This document shows, in pieces, positions 1 to 8,542 of a stretch of DNA of 64,000 nt. A program made the translations under genes and the position numbers. The DNA comes from Sorangium aterium. Lineage in GTDB: Bacteria > Myxococcota_A > Polyangia > Polyangiales > Polyangiaceae. The first letter of the stretch is position 1. Each line of letters starts with the position of its first letter. The stretch covers positions 3,100,001 through 3,164,000 of the forward strand of contig NZ_JAQNDK010000001.1 of the NCBI RefSeq assembly GCF_028368935.1, in the 5' to 3' direction. A model generated the notes under the pieces. It was not told where the DNA came from. It ran no database searches and saw only the letters and a program-made list of their open reading frames with translations.

Positions 1-1
1 G

Positions 2-169
2 CGCGACGGCGCCGCCCCGCCCGCGCACGACGGGGAGGGCGGCTCCGGGGGCGAGCCGTCGTCCACGTCGCGCGCGGATGCGCTCGACGCGGAGCGGCCG
101 TGGCGCGCGCGCGAGATCGCCGCGCCCGCCTCGCATGCTTCCCACGACGGCTCACGGACGGGGGTCTGA
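2..169 (+). CDS. 3' end of an upstream gene, probably isoprenyl transferase (UppS), partial
   Basis: An open frame enters from the left edge and stops with TGA at 167-169, giving about 55 residues rich in Ala, Gly, Asp and Ser with no recognisable domain. The stop is only 2 bases before the TTG start proposed for cdsA, so the two are probably one operon. UppS usually precedes cdsA in bacteria, and its C-terminus is variable. The UppS identity is inferred from gene order, not from the residues seen. Confidence 0.4.
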   Translation, partial: RDGAAPPAHDGEGGSGGEPSSTSRADALDAERPWRAREIAAPASHASHDGSRTGV

Positions 170-171
170 GA

Positions 172-993
172 TTGGCTGCTTCCAACCTCGCGATGCGGGT
201 CACCACCGCGATCGTGGCCGCTCCCCTGCTCCTCTCGCTGCTCTACCTCGGCCCGAGCTGGGGCTGGGCGGCGCTCGTCGCGGCCGCCTCCGCCATCGGC
301 GCGCTCGAGCTCTTCGCGATGACGCACGCGGACGACCGCGTCGCGCGGGCCACCGGCGTCGCGCTCACCCTCGCCGTCCTCGGCGTGATCTGGCGGTTCA
401 GCGGCTCGCCGGGCGCGCTGCTCGCGCTGATCTTCCTGCTCCCGTTCGTCGCGATGCTCGTCACGCTGGTGCGCCTCGGCGAGATGCGCACCGCGGCGCT
501 GCGCGTGCTGGCGATGACCTTCGGCCCGCTCTACGTCGGCGGCGGGCTCGGCGCGCTGGCGCTCCTCCGCCGCGACGCGGGCGCCGACGGCCCCTCGTTC
601 GTTGTGCTGGCCCTGCTGCTCTCCTGGTTCTCCGACACAGGCGCCTATTTCGCCGGCCGCTTCCTCGGTCGGCGCAAGCTCTACGAGGCCGTGAGCCCGA
701 AGAAGACCGTCGAGGGCGCGCTCGGCGGCCTGCTCTTCGCCGTGATCGGCGCGCTCCTTGCCCACTTCTGGTTCCTCCGATCGCTGCCGCTCGTGGACGC
801 GGTCGCGCTCGCGATCGTCGCGGGCGGCCTCGGTCAGGCCGGAGACCTGGGGGAGTCCCTGTTCAAGCGCTCCTTCGGGATCAAGGACTCTGGCGGGATC
901 GTCCCCGGCCACGGCGGCATCCTCGACCGCGTCGATGCCCTGCTCGTCACCGGGACCATCACATATCTGTATGTCCTGTGGTCGAGGTCCTGA
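172..993 (+). CDS. cdsA: Phosphatidate cytidylyltransferase
   Basis: Integral membrane enzyme that makes CDP-diacylglycerol from phosphatidate and CTP, the branch point to phospholipids. The C-terminal family signature is complete: SLFKRSFGIKDSGG, then GHGGILDRVD, holding the metal-binding Asp residues and the catalytic Lys-Asp. About seven hydrophobic segments precede it. Length is about 273 residues from TTG 172, which follows a GGGGG run at 160-164; ATG 193 sits immediately before the first hydrophobic segment and is the alternative start (266 residues). The usual partners dxr and rseP do not follow; glutamate dehydrogenase does. Confidence 0.93.
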   Translation: MAASNLAMRVTTAIVAAPLLLSLLYLGPSWGWAALVAAASAIGALELFAMTHADDRVARATGVALTLAVLGVIWRFSGSPGALLALIFLLPFVAMLVTLVRLGEMRTAALRVLAMTFGPLYVGGGLGALALLRRDAGADGPSFVVLALLLSWFSDTGAYFAGRFLGRRKLYEAVSPKKTVEGALGGLLFAVIGALLAHFWFLRSLPLVDAVALAIVAGGLGQAGDLGESLFKRSFGIKDSGGIVPGHGGILDRVDALLVTGTITYLYVLWSRS

Positions 994-1244
994 ACGGCGT
1001 CGCGCGCCGTGCGCGGTGCGCGGTGCGCGGTTCAACGACCGCGCATCCATCGATGCGCGACACCCACATCGCACGCACGCGCCGCCTCGCCGCCCGACGC
1101 AGCTTCCCCGCCGTCAACGCGGCGCCTCCTCGCACACTGGCGGCCTGACGCATCGCCCCGCCCGTCCGGAACCACGATGACGCATCGCATGGTTGCGCCC
1201 GACGTTGAACGGAAGGGCTCGGCGCACTAGAAAGTTACATAGCC

Positions 1245-2570
1245 ATGGAAGAACAACTCAGTACCAAGAACACGACTCCGCCTGTGAGCGTCCCTGCTGT
1301 TCCGAGCCACAGGCACAAATACGAGTTCTTCAAAGTCGTCCAGGGTTATCTCGACGAGGCTGCCCGGCTGATCGAGCTGCCGGGTTACATCACCACGATC
1401 CTGAGCCAGCCGAAGAACGAGATCATCGTCAATTTCCCTGTACGGATGGATGACGGCAGCATCCGGCTCTTCAAGGGTTACAGGATCCAGCACAACAACC
1501 TCCTCGGGCCGTTCAAGGGGGGCATTCGATATCACGAGACGGTGTCGCTCGACGACCTCAAGGCGCTGGCCGCGATGATGACGTGGAAGTGCGCGCTCAT
1601 GAACCTGCCGCTCGGCGGTGGAAAGGGGGGAATCAAGTTCAACCCGAACGAGGTGTCGCGCGCCGAGCTCCAGCGGATCACCCGCCGCTTCTTCCATGCG
1701 CTCGGCGGAAACATCGGCCCGGAGACGGACATCCCGGCTCCCGACATGGGCACCGACGCAAAGACCATGGCCTGGGCCATGGACACGTACATGAACACCG
1801 TCGGACAGCTCTTCAAGCAGGCGGTGAAGGGCGTCGTGACGGGCAAGCCGGTGGCGTCGGGCGGCACGTACGGTCGCGAGAAGGCGACGGGCCAGGGCGT
1901 CGTCCACTGCATCACCGAGTGGGCCGAGGACAACGACGTGAACCTCGGCGGCTCGACGCTGCTCGTGCAGGGCTTCGGCAACGTCGGCTCGAACACGGCC
2001 GTGCTCCTGTCGAAGCTCGGCGCCTCGACCGTCGCGGTCGGCGATCACACAGGGTATCTCTACAATCCGGAAGGGTTCAATCCGCACAAGCTGCAGGACT
2101 ACGTGAAGAAGAACCGCTCGATCGCGGGCTACCCCGCCGGCAAGCCGATCAGCCGCGAGGAGTTCTTCCGGCTCAAGGCGGACATCTTCATCCCGGCGGC
2201 CCTGGAGAACCAGGTCGGCGTGGAGGAGGCGAGCTGGCTGCAGGTCCGCCTCGTGGCGGAGGGCGCGAACGGGCCGTGCACGCCCGAGGGGGAGAAGATC
2301 CTCCTGGAGCGCGGGATCCATATCCTGCCCGACGTCCTCGCCAACTCGGGCGGCGTCACCGTGAGCTACTACGAGTGGGTGCAGAACAAGCGCTCGGAGA
2401 CATGGACGCTCGAGGAGGTCGACTCCCGGCTCGAGAAGGCGATGAAGCGGGCCTACCGCGAGGTGACCGAGATGGCGCGGCAGAAGAAGTGCACGCTGCG
2501 CCTCGCCGCCTATGCCGTGGCGCTGCAGCGGCTCGCCGCGGTCTATGGAGAGCGCGAGATCTTCCCCTGA
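1245..2570 (+). CDS. Glutamate dehydrogenase (Glu/Leu/Phe/Val dehydrogenase family)
   Basis: Catalyses reversible oxidative deamination of glutamate to 2-oxoglutarate and ammonia. The protein is 441 residues. The N-terminal dimerisation/catalytic domain has GPFKGGIRYH and the glycine-rich LPLGGGKGGIKFNP with the catalytic Lys; the dinucleotide fold starts near residue 230 with GFGNVGSNTA. The C-terminal LPDVLANSGGVTVSYYEW motif is also typical. Length fits the hexameric family. Whether NAD or NADP is used cannot be read safely. It stands alone, convergent with the YgfZ gene, behind 250 bases of non-coding sequence that includes GGTGCGC-type short repeats near 1014-1030. Confidence 0.93.
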   Translation: MEEQLSTKNTTPPVSVPAVPSHRHKYEFFKVVQGYLDEAARLIELPGYITTILSQPKNEIIVNFPVRMDDGSIRLFKGYRIQHNNLLGPFKGGIRYHETVSLDDLKALAAMMTWKCALMNLPLGGGKGGIKFNPNEVSRAELQRITRRFFHALGGNIGPETDIPAPDMGTDAKTMAWAMDTYMNTVGQLFKQAVKGVVTGKPVASGGTYGREKATGQGVVHCITEWAEDNDVNLGGSTLLVQGFGNVGSNTAVLLSKLGASTVAVGDHTGYLYNPEGFNPHKLQDYVKKNRSIAGYPAGKPISREEFFRLKADIFIPAALENQVGVEEASWLQVRLVAEGANGPCTPEGEKILLERGIHILPDVLANSGGVTVSYYEWVQNKRSETWTLEEVDSRLEKAMKRAYREVTEMARQKKCTLRLAAYAVALQRLAAVYGEREIFP

Positions 2571-2621
2571 GATGCGCTTATCCGCGCTCCGCCGGCCCGC
2601 CGTCCGGCCGACGGCGGGGCG

Positions 2622-3620
2622 CTAGACCTTGGCCCGACCCGGCCCGTCCCCCGCCCTCGGCGCGCGCGTGATCTCGGCCGCCCGGCCGGCGACCCGGAGC
2701 GCCGTGCCCTGGACGGCGTGTTTGTATTTGACGTAGCCGAGCGCGAGAAGCCCTGTCCCGCGCGGATCCTCGACCTGGCTCGTGACGGCGCCGACGGCCG
2801 CGCCGTCGAGCAGCGCGATCTCCGCGCCCGCGGGCACGCCGCCCTCCCCCTCCACGGCGAGCTGCACGAGCCGCTTCTTGGCGTGACCGCGCGCCTGGAG
2901 CATGAACACCGTCTCCTGCCCCAGGTAGCACCCCTTGTTGAACGAGACGGCGCGCTCCTCGATCGACGCTTCCTGCGGGAAGTTCTGGTCGTCGAAATCG
3001 ACCCCGAACCGCGGGACGTTGTTCTCGACCCGGAGCACCTCCCACGCCGCCGCCGTCACCGGCACGACCGGGCGGGCCTCGCCCCCGGCGAGGAGCGCCT
3101 CGAGGACGGCGCCCTCGGCCTGCCGGGGCGCCACGAGGAGCGCGCCCCCGAGGCCGGTCCAGTCGACGATCGCGGCCTCGGCGCCGGCCGCGCGCCCGGC
3201 CGCCGCGAGATCGGCGGACCGCGGGCCGTGGGCGAAGACCCAGGCGTGCTCGCCGGAGGCGTCCTGGACCTCGGCGTCCTCCATGATGAGGTAGCGGTCG
3301 AAGATCTCCCGGAGCTGCTCGACGCGCTCCCGCAGCGCGCCGACGTAGATGCGATCGGCCGCGATCACGATCCACACCTCGGCGAAGATCTTCCCGGTCT
3401 TCCCCACGTTGAGCCCGTAGGCGCCGCCCGCGGGAGGCGCGGCCTTCGCCCCGGCAGGCAGCGGCTTCTGCGGCGCGAGATCGCAGGTGACAAGGCCGTT
3501 CAGCCAGGTCTGCCGGTCCGATCCGGTGACGATCAGCGTCCCGAGCTCGGGCATGGCCTGCACGAGCGCCCCTTCGCGGAGCGCGCGCCGCCGCTCTTCC
3601 AGTTCGTGAGCGTTGCTCAT
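2622..3620 (-). CDS. ygfZ: YgfZ/GcvT-fold folate-binding protein
   Basis: Folate-dependent protein that helps assembly or repair of certain Fe-S enzymes. The 332-residue product has the family signature NKGCYLGQETV near residues 228-238, including the invariant Cys in K-G-C-Y-x-G-Q. The N-terminal half resembles the GcvT aminomethyltransferase fold (TWLNGLVTCDL near residue 38). The end KYKHAVQGTALRV fits the C-terminal barrel. It converges with glutamate dehydrogenase. An upstream gene on the same strand starts about 60 bases further right, so a short operon is possible. Confidence 0.9.
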   Translation of the reverse strand: MSNAHELEERRRALREGALVQAMPELGTLIVTGSDRQTWLNGLVTCDLAPQKPLPAGAKAAPPAGGAYGLNVGKTGKIFAEVWIVIAADRIYVGALRERVEQLREIFDRYLIMEDAEVQDASGEHAWVFAHGPRSADLAAAGRAAGAEAAIVDWTGLGGALLVAPRQAEGAVLEALLAGGEARPVVPVTAAAWEVLRVENNVPRFGVDFDDQNFPQEASIEERAVSFNKGCYLGQETVFMLQARGHAKKRLVQLAVEGEGGVPAGAEIALLDGAAVGAVTSQVEDPRGTGLLALGYVKYKHAVQGTALRVAGRAAEITRAPRAGDGPGRAKV

Positions 3621-3681
3621 CGAGGCCGGATCGTGGAGGAGGGAGCCGGCGCCGTCGAGGGGCGGCCCGAACTTTCAGCGC

Positions 3682-4311
3682 TCAGGGATCGACCTCGGCG
3701 ACGAGCGCCGGGAACTGCGCCGACTTGTGGACGCCCGGCGGGACGATCGCCGCGTCGACGTGACCGACGAGGCGGCGGAGCGCGTCGGCGTCGGCCGAGA
3801 GCACCTCGGCGACGACGGTGAGCGCCCTCGGGAGCGACGCGACGGCTTCGATCACTTCGTCCGCCGACGCGCACCGGAGCAGGACCGCGCGCGCGCCGAC
3901 CTTCGCGGCAGCCTCGGCCCCCTCCTTGCTCTCCGCCAGCGCGAGCGGGAGCATCCGCATCGTCCTCGCCCCCTTCGCGAGGCGGTCCCAGTCGTCGAGC
4001 GGCAGCGTCGCGTCGATGCAGACCCCGTCCGCCCCGTGGTAGCGCGCCGCGAGGGCGCCGTCGCGATCGCTCACCCGCGACAGGCAGAGCGACGGCACGG
4101 TCCTCGTCGCCCGCGCGGCCCCCTGCATGGCGAGCCCTGCCTCGGCGAACGCGAGCGCCGAGATGTTGAGCTCATGCAGCCGCGCCGCATCCTCCGCGGG
4201 CGCCTCCGAGCCGACGAGCCCGACAAGAGCCATGTTCTTCCTCCGGGTGGAGAGCACCTGGAGAAGATCGCGTGTGGACGGGACGATCGATCCTGCATCG
4301 AAATCCGACAT
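3682..4311 (-). CDS. TIM-barrel protein resembling indole-3-glycerol-phosphate synthase
   Basis: 209 residues with alternating hydrophobic strands and helices (ALVGLVG, GVCIDATLPLDDWDRL, ARAVLLRCAS, LTVVAEVLSADADALR, DAAIVPPG) that suggest a half-length or compact beta/alpha barrel. The order of motifs is reminiscent of TrpC, but the usual catalytic Lys/Glu motifs are not obvious, so enzymatic TrpC activity is doubtful. It has no trp neighbours. It lies 61 bases upstream of ygfZ on the same strand. Function unknown. Confidence 0.6.
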   Translation of the reverse strand: MSDFDAGSIVPSTRDLLQVLSTRRKNMALVGLVGSEAPAEDAARLHELNISALAFAEAGLAMQGAARATRTVPSLCLSRVSDRDGALAARYHGADGVCIDATLPLDDWDRLAKGARTMRMLPLALAESKEGAEAAAKVGARAVLLRCASADEVIEAVASLPRALTVVAEVLSADADALRRLVGHVDAAIVPPGVHKSAQFPALVAEVDP

Positions 4312-4344
4312 GGGGAGGGCCGGTAGACGAGACGAACGCGCGGG

Positions 4345-4923
4345 TCAAGCGAGGGATCGCTCGGGGTCCTCGAGCGCGGGTCGGGAATCCATGGCTGGAA
4401 CGTCCTGCACGCGCATCCACACGGCCGTCTGATCGCCCTCGTAGCAGACGCTGCCTTCGTGACGGAACTCGAACGAATAGCGGATCATGTGCCGCTTCAC
4501 GCCGAGGCGGGAGCGCGTCGCCACGCACGTCGCCTCGATGGGCGCGCCCGGCTGGACCAGCTTGCGAAAGACCACCCGGTGGATGTTGGTGCCATAACCG
4601 ATCCAGCCCTCGCGGTGGCGCAGCCCGAGCAGGTGGTAGGCGTGCACGAAGCCGAGCATCCCCGTCGCGTGCACCATGATGGCGCCGGCGACGTGGCGCG
4701 GGTGCAGCAGCGGGTGCGCCCGCTGCGCGTCGACGAGCGGCATCGGCCTGTCGGTCGGCATACGGCAGCGCACGAGGCCCTTCTCGGCGTCCACCTCGAG
4801 GAGCTCGTCGAAGAAGAGCACCGAGGGGTCGTAAGGGAGGTCCGCGAGGAACTCGGCATCGAACGGACCGAGCTTCACAGGAGGGGGCGCGCCGGTGGCC
4901 GCGCCGGGTGCAGAGGTCGTCAT
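4345..4923 (-). CDS. Hotdog-fold thioesterase/dehydratase-like protein
   Basis: 192 residues. The core from about residue 35 to 175 follows the hotdog pattern: FFDELLEVDAEKGLVRCRMP, then a central helix with HPRHVAGAIMVHATGMLGF, then strands GYGTNIHRVVFRKLVQPGAPIEATC and MIRYSFEFRHEGSVCYEG. This resembles FabZ/FabA-like or acyl-CoA thioesterase proteins acting on acyl thioesters. A conserved His near the helix is present but I cannot assign the exact catalytic set. It lies just upstream of the TIM-barrel gene (33-base gap), probably in the same operon. Substrate unknown. Confidence 0.65.
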   Translation of the reverse strand: MTTSAPGAATGAPPPVKLGPFDAEFLADLPYDPSVLFFDELLEVDAEKGLVRCRMPTDRPMPLVDAQRAHPLLHPRHVAGAIMVHATGMLGFVHAYHLLGLRHREGWIGYGTNIHRVVFRKLVQPGAPIEATCVATRSRLGVKRHMIRYSFEFRHEGSVCYEGDQTAVWMRVQDVPAMDSRPALEDPERSLA

Positions 4924-5203
4924 CGGTTGGCTCTGGGATCCCGAATCCCCCCGAGCCGGCTCCTAGCAGCGGCCGATCGCGTGGGCAACGCCGACCAGCG
5001 CCCCGCGGCGTGAGGCGCGGGGCCGGCGGCCTCGGCGATGCCTGCCGGCGGGCTCAGCGCACCGCGGTCGCGGCGCGCGGCGGTCGCGGCGCGATCGCTC
5101 CCTGGACGGCGCGGCGCGCGTGCGCGTCGTCGGCCGCGCGACGCCCGGGCGCACAGGCGTCCTTATTTGACGCGTTGCCCGACGTCGCGTAATCCACTCG
5201 GCC

Positions 5204-6550
5204 ATGTCAGGCAGTCGTGGTCCTCGCGGGCCTGCGGCGCTCGCGCTCAGCGGGTCGCTCCTGGGACTCGCGTTCAGCGCCTCATCGACGTTCGATTACA
5301 TCCGGCACCTCGACCGGCAGGTCCACGACCTGCACTGCAGCTTCATCCCGGGGCTCGGCGCGCAGGCGGGCGCCGACACCGCGTGCCGCGTGGCCATGTA
5401 CAGCCCCTACTCCGCCCTGTTCCGCGAGGGCTTCTGGGGCGGTATCCCGATCTCGCTGTTCGCCCTGGGCGCGTTCGCGTTCTTCGCGGCGTTCGCGCTC
5501 TATGTGCTGCTCTCGGCCGAGCACGCGCCGCGGCGCGCGGCGCACTTCCTGTTCGTCGCGGGCCTCACGCCGCTCGCCGTGTCGCTCATGATGGCGATCA
5601 TCTCGGCGACGCGCCTCGGGGTGTTCTGCAAGACGTGCGTCGGCATGTACATCTCGTCGGTCCTGCTCGCGGCCGGCGGCGTCTGGGCGTTCCTCGAGGA
5701 CCGCAGGGCGGCACGCGCCGCGGCCTGGTCCAGCGCGGCGCCGCGCGCGGCTGCTCCAGCTGGCGCGGCCGGGGTGGGGCCCACCGTGCCCGCGGCGCCC
5801 CTCGGGGTCGACGCGCCGGGCGGGGCCGCCGCAGCGCCTGCCCAGCCCGCGCGCCGCATGGGCTCGCTGCTGCTCCTGCCGGGGTGGCTCGTCGCGCTCG
5901 CCGTGTGCACGGTGACGCCGGCGCTGCTCTACGCGAGCGCGCTGCCGAGCTACGCGAGCTACATGACCGGCTGCGGCAAGCTGGAGAAGCCGACCGAGCC
6001 GAACGGCGCGCTGCTCCACGTGACCCGCCCGGGCGCGGTGCAGCCGGCGACGATCTTCGTCGATCCGCTCTGCCCGACCTGCAAGGCGTTCCACCAGCGG
6101 CTCGTGTCCGAGGGGGTGTTCGACAAGCTCGACGCGACGCTGGTGCTCTTCCCGCTGGACAGCGAGTGCAACTGGATGCTCGACCGGCCGGTGCACCCGG
6201 GCTCGTGCCTCCTCTCGAAGGCCATCCTGTGCAGCGATCACCGGGCGATGGATGTGCTCGAGTGGGCCTACGAGAACCAGGAAGAGCTGCTCGCCGGCGC
6301 GAAGGCGGGGGCGGGCACCGCCAACGTCCAGGCGGCGATCCGGCAGCGCTGGCCGGGGCTCGACGCATGCATGGACTCGAAGGAGACGGCGCTGCGGCTG
6401 AACCGTATGCTCCGCTACATCGTGGACAACAAGCTCCCTGTCTCGACGCCACAGATGTTCCTGGGCACGACGCGGCTCTGCGACGAAGATACGGACATCG
6501 GGATGTCGTACGCGATAAGGCAGCTCGCGCCGGCGCTCCGGACGAAGTGA
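5204..6550 (+). CDS. VKOR-DsbA-type fusion: vitamin K epoxide reductase domain plus thioredoxin domain
   Basis: Membrane disulfide-bond-forming enzyme of 448 residues. The N-terminal VKOR domain (about residues 10-170) has several hydrophobic helices, the quinone-linked FCKTC pair near residues 140-144 and two loop cysteines near residues 45 and 61. A Pro/Ala-rich linker and another hydrophobic segment follow. The C-terminal periplasmic thioredoxin/DsbA-like domain carries DPLCPTCKAF near residue 286. VKOR fused to its thioredoxin partner is a known alternative to DsbB/DsbA. It is first in a tight operon (7 bases to the next start) with a secreted protein and a TlpA-like lipoprotein. Confidence 0.88.
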   Translation: MSGSRGPRGPAALALSGSLLGLAFSASSTFDYIRHLDRQVHDLHCSFIPGLGAQAGADTACRVAMYSPYSALFREGFWGGIPISLFALGAFAFFAAFALYVLLSAEHAPRRAAHFLFVAGLTPLAVSLMMAIISATRLGVFCKTCVGMYISSVLLAAGGVWAFLEDRRAARAAAWSSAAPRAAAPAGAAGVGPTVPAAPLGVDAPGGAAAAPAQPARRMGSLLLLPGWLVALAVCTVTPALLYASALPSYASYMTGCGKLEKPTEPNGALLHVTRPGAVQPATIFVDPLCPTCKAFHQRLVSEGVFDKLDATLVLFPLDSECNWMLDRPVHPGSCLLSKAILCSDHRAMDVLEWAYENQEELLAGAKAGAGTANVQAAIRQRWPGLDACMDSKETALRLNRMLRYIVDNKLPVSTPQMFLGTTRLCDEDTDIGMSYAIRQLAPALRTK

Positions 6551-6557
6551 GGTGTTC

Positions 6558-7256
6558 ATGAGAGGCGCAGGGATCATCGGGATCGTGGCCGGGTGCGCGC
6601 TTCTGGTCGCGTCCGGGGTGACGGTGCACAGCGAGGTGCAGGCCGCGTCGCAGCGCCTGAAGACGGGCCTGGCCGCGGCGGTGAAGCCGGCCGTGGCCAT
6701 CGCCAACGACGCCGAGGCGCCGTATTGCACGCCCGCGTTCAAGACGGTGCTCCAGCGGGTGCTCAACGCGTGCGGCCTCGTCGGGGCGGAGGCGCGGCGC
6801 GGGTGCCAGCCGGCCGACGTGAAGACGCTCGCGTCGATCAGCGACGACGACTTCAACGCGCTCTTCACGCCGCTGAAGCAGCGCGGCGGGGTCGTGATGT
6901 TCGACGACGCCTCGGAGAAGCTCGACGACGACGGGAAGAAGATGATCGAGGAGATGTGGCTCGATCGGCGCGGCGCCCGCTATTTCTTCATCGTCGCCCG
7001 CGCGTCGAAGACGGGGGGGCCGGAGTTCAACCGGACGCTGTCGCACAAGCGCGCGAACAGCGCGTTCTTCGACATCTCCGACAAGTTCAAGGAGCAGGAC
7101 CTGGACAAGAAGGTCGGGATGCTGTGGCTCGGGAACGAGTTCGCGCAGCTCGGCGCGGAATACTGCCAATGGAACGTCTCGCGCAAGAACAAGGCATGTA
7201 CGGCGGAGGCCATCAACCGGAGCGCGTTCGTCTCGTGGGTGGACTGTCAGCTGTGA
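6558..7256 (+). CDS. Secreted protein of unknown function in the thiol-redox operon
   Basis: 232 residues with an N-terminal hydrophobic segment (GIIGIVAGCALLVASGV) suggesting a signal peptide or anchor. The mature part is polar and holds about six cysteines (for example PYCTPAF, NACGL, RGCQP, AEYCQW, KACT, WVDCQL at the very end), consistent with a disulfide-bonded substrate or partner of the flanking oxidoreductases. The start ATG 6558 has GAGG 5-9 bases upstream; a GTG at 6552 is less likely. Its stop overlaps the next gene (GTGA at 7253-7256). No family recognised. Confidence 0.75.
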   Translation: MRGAGIIGIVAGCALLVASGVTVHSEVQAASQRLKTGLAAAVKPAVAIANDAEAPYCTPAFKTVLQRVLNACGLVGAEARRGCQPADVKTLASISDDDFNALFTPLKQRGGVVMFDDASEKLDDDGKKMIEEMWLDRRGARYFFIVARASKTGGPEFNRTLSHKRANSAFFDISDKFKEQDLDKKVGMLWLGNEFAQLGAEYCQWNVSRKNKACTAEAINRSAFVSWVDCQL

Positions 7257-7969
7257 GCACCGCGAGGAGGAGCGGCGCCCTCCGGAGCGCCTTCGTGGCC
7301 CTCGCGCTGGCCGCGGGGCTCGCGGGCGGGTGCGACGCCGACAAGAAGGCCGATCTGCCGCCGCCTCCGACGCCCGGTCAGGGGCGGAGCAACGCGGTGA
7401 CGGCGCCGGGGGCCGCGGCGCCCGCGAGCGCCACGGCGCCGGCGAGCGCCGCGGCGGAGGCGGCGCCGGCCGCCCCGCGGCTCCTGTGCGCGGGGCAGTC
7501 GCCGCGGCCTGCGCCCTCGTCGGGCGGGCTCACGGCGGTCGCCGCCGCCGGCGCGGAGAAGCTGCCGGCGCACATCGGATTCGGCGTCGGCAAGTGGGTG
7601 TGGGTGAACTTCTGGGCGGCGTGGTGCAAGCCGTGCATGGAGGAGATGCCACGGCTGCTCGGGTGGCAGCAGAAGCTGCGGGCGGCCGGCGTGCTCGTCG
7701 ACCTGGCGTTCATCTCGATCGACGACGACGAGCGGCAGCTGTCGCGGTTCCTGGAGGCGCAGCCGGGCACCGGGGTGCGCGCCTCGTACTGGCTGCCCGA
7801 CGGGCCCCAGCGGGCCGGGTGGCTTCGGGCGCTCGGCGTGAAGGAGACGACCGAGCTGCCGATCCACGCGATCGCGGCGCCGAGTGGGCAGGTGACGTGC
7901 GTGATCCAGGGCGCCGTCGAGGACAGCGACTATCCGACGATCGCGGCGCTGCTCGGCGGGAAGAAGTAG
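7253..7969 (+). CDS. TlpA/ResA-like thioredoxin lipoprotein
   Basis: 238 residues starting at GTG 7253, which overlaps the preceding TGA. The N-terminus has a lipoprotein signal ending LAGGC, followed by an Ala/Pro-rich linker. The thioredoxin fold begins about residue 105 and carries FWAAWCKPCMEEMP with the CxxC pair near residues 125-128; the cis-Pro position is in ELPIHAI. Expected role: periplasmic thiol-disulfide exchange downstream of the VKOR-DsbA protein. Its last codons (7925-7956) are repeated exactly at 11280-11311. Confidence 0.85.
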   Translation: MSTARRSGALRSAFVALALAAGLAGGCDADKKADLPPPPTPGQGRSNAVTAPGAAAPASATAPASAAAEAAPAAPRLLCAGQSPRPAPSSGGLTAVAAAGAEKLPAHIGFGVGKWVWVNFWAAWCKPCMEEMPRLLGWQQKLRAAGVLVDLAFISIDDDERQLSRFLEAQPGTGVRASYWLPDGPQRAGWLRALGVKETTELPIHAIAAPSGQVTCVIQGAVEDSDYPTIAALLGGKK

Positions 7970-8542
7970 CCTCCTGCCAGCGGCAGCTCTCCTGGGCCGC
8001 GTGGGGCCGGGAGACCGCTCTTCCTCGAGGCCCGGAGCCTGACGGAGTTGGCCCTGGACCTCGGCTTCGCCGATCACAGGCCTTCCGAGCTGTTCCAGAG
8101 CGCCGCGCGGCAGCCAGATCAGATCACCTGCGGAGCCGATCCAGTGCGCCGCATGGCGGCCTGAGAGAGGCGAGCAGCGCTCTCCCACATATCCATCGCT
8201 TCCGCAGCGACCGCCGCTGCAGCGACGACCTCACCGGCGGCGGACATCGTTCCTTCCAACTCCCGCCTGACGCGGACGAGATCATGGTGCGTCGAGCGCG
8301 CCGAGCCCTCCATCGGCGCGTCCGGGATCATCGCAAATCAATCGGATCGATGCGGCAGCGCGTCTCGCGCGCTGCCCTGGTGAGGCGCAGCGGATCAAGC
8401 TGGCCCCCGCACACCTGAGCCGCCGATTGCCTCTGCCTCATGTTCAAGCGGAAAGCATCGTACCGTATCCTATATCCATACTGAGGCTATCACCACTTGA
8501 CATGGCCCTGTCCGCGGCGGCGGCAACGGTGATCGACGCCCA
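7970..8542. other. Intergenic stretch with an AraC-type gene remnant
   Basis: 573 bases without an intact gene. The left part holds the AraC-like remnant listed separately. The right part (about 8440-8510) is less GC-rich than its surroundings and lies after the stop of the minus-strand STAS gene. I see no convincing RNA gene or terminator stem. Confidence 0.5.
8018..8164 (+). pseudogene. Fragment of an AraC-family helix-turn-helix C-terminus
   Basis: One open frame ending in TGA at 8162-8164 reads SLTELALDLGFADHRPSELF, which resembles the second helix-turn-helix of AraC regulators (typical form: I-x-x-V-A-L-x-L-G-F-x-D-x-S-x-x-x-x-F). No start and no first helix-turn-helix are present, so it would be a remnant. 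The match is short and the call is tentative. Confidence 0.35.
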
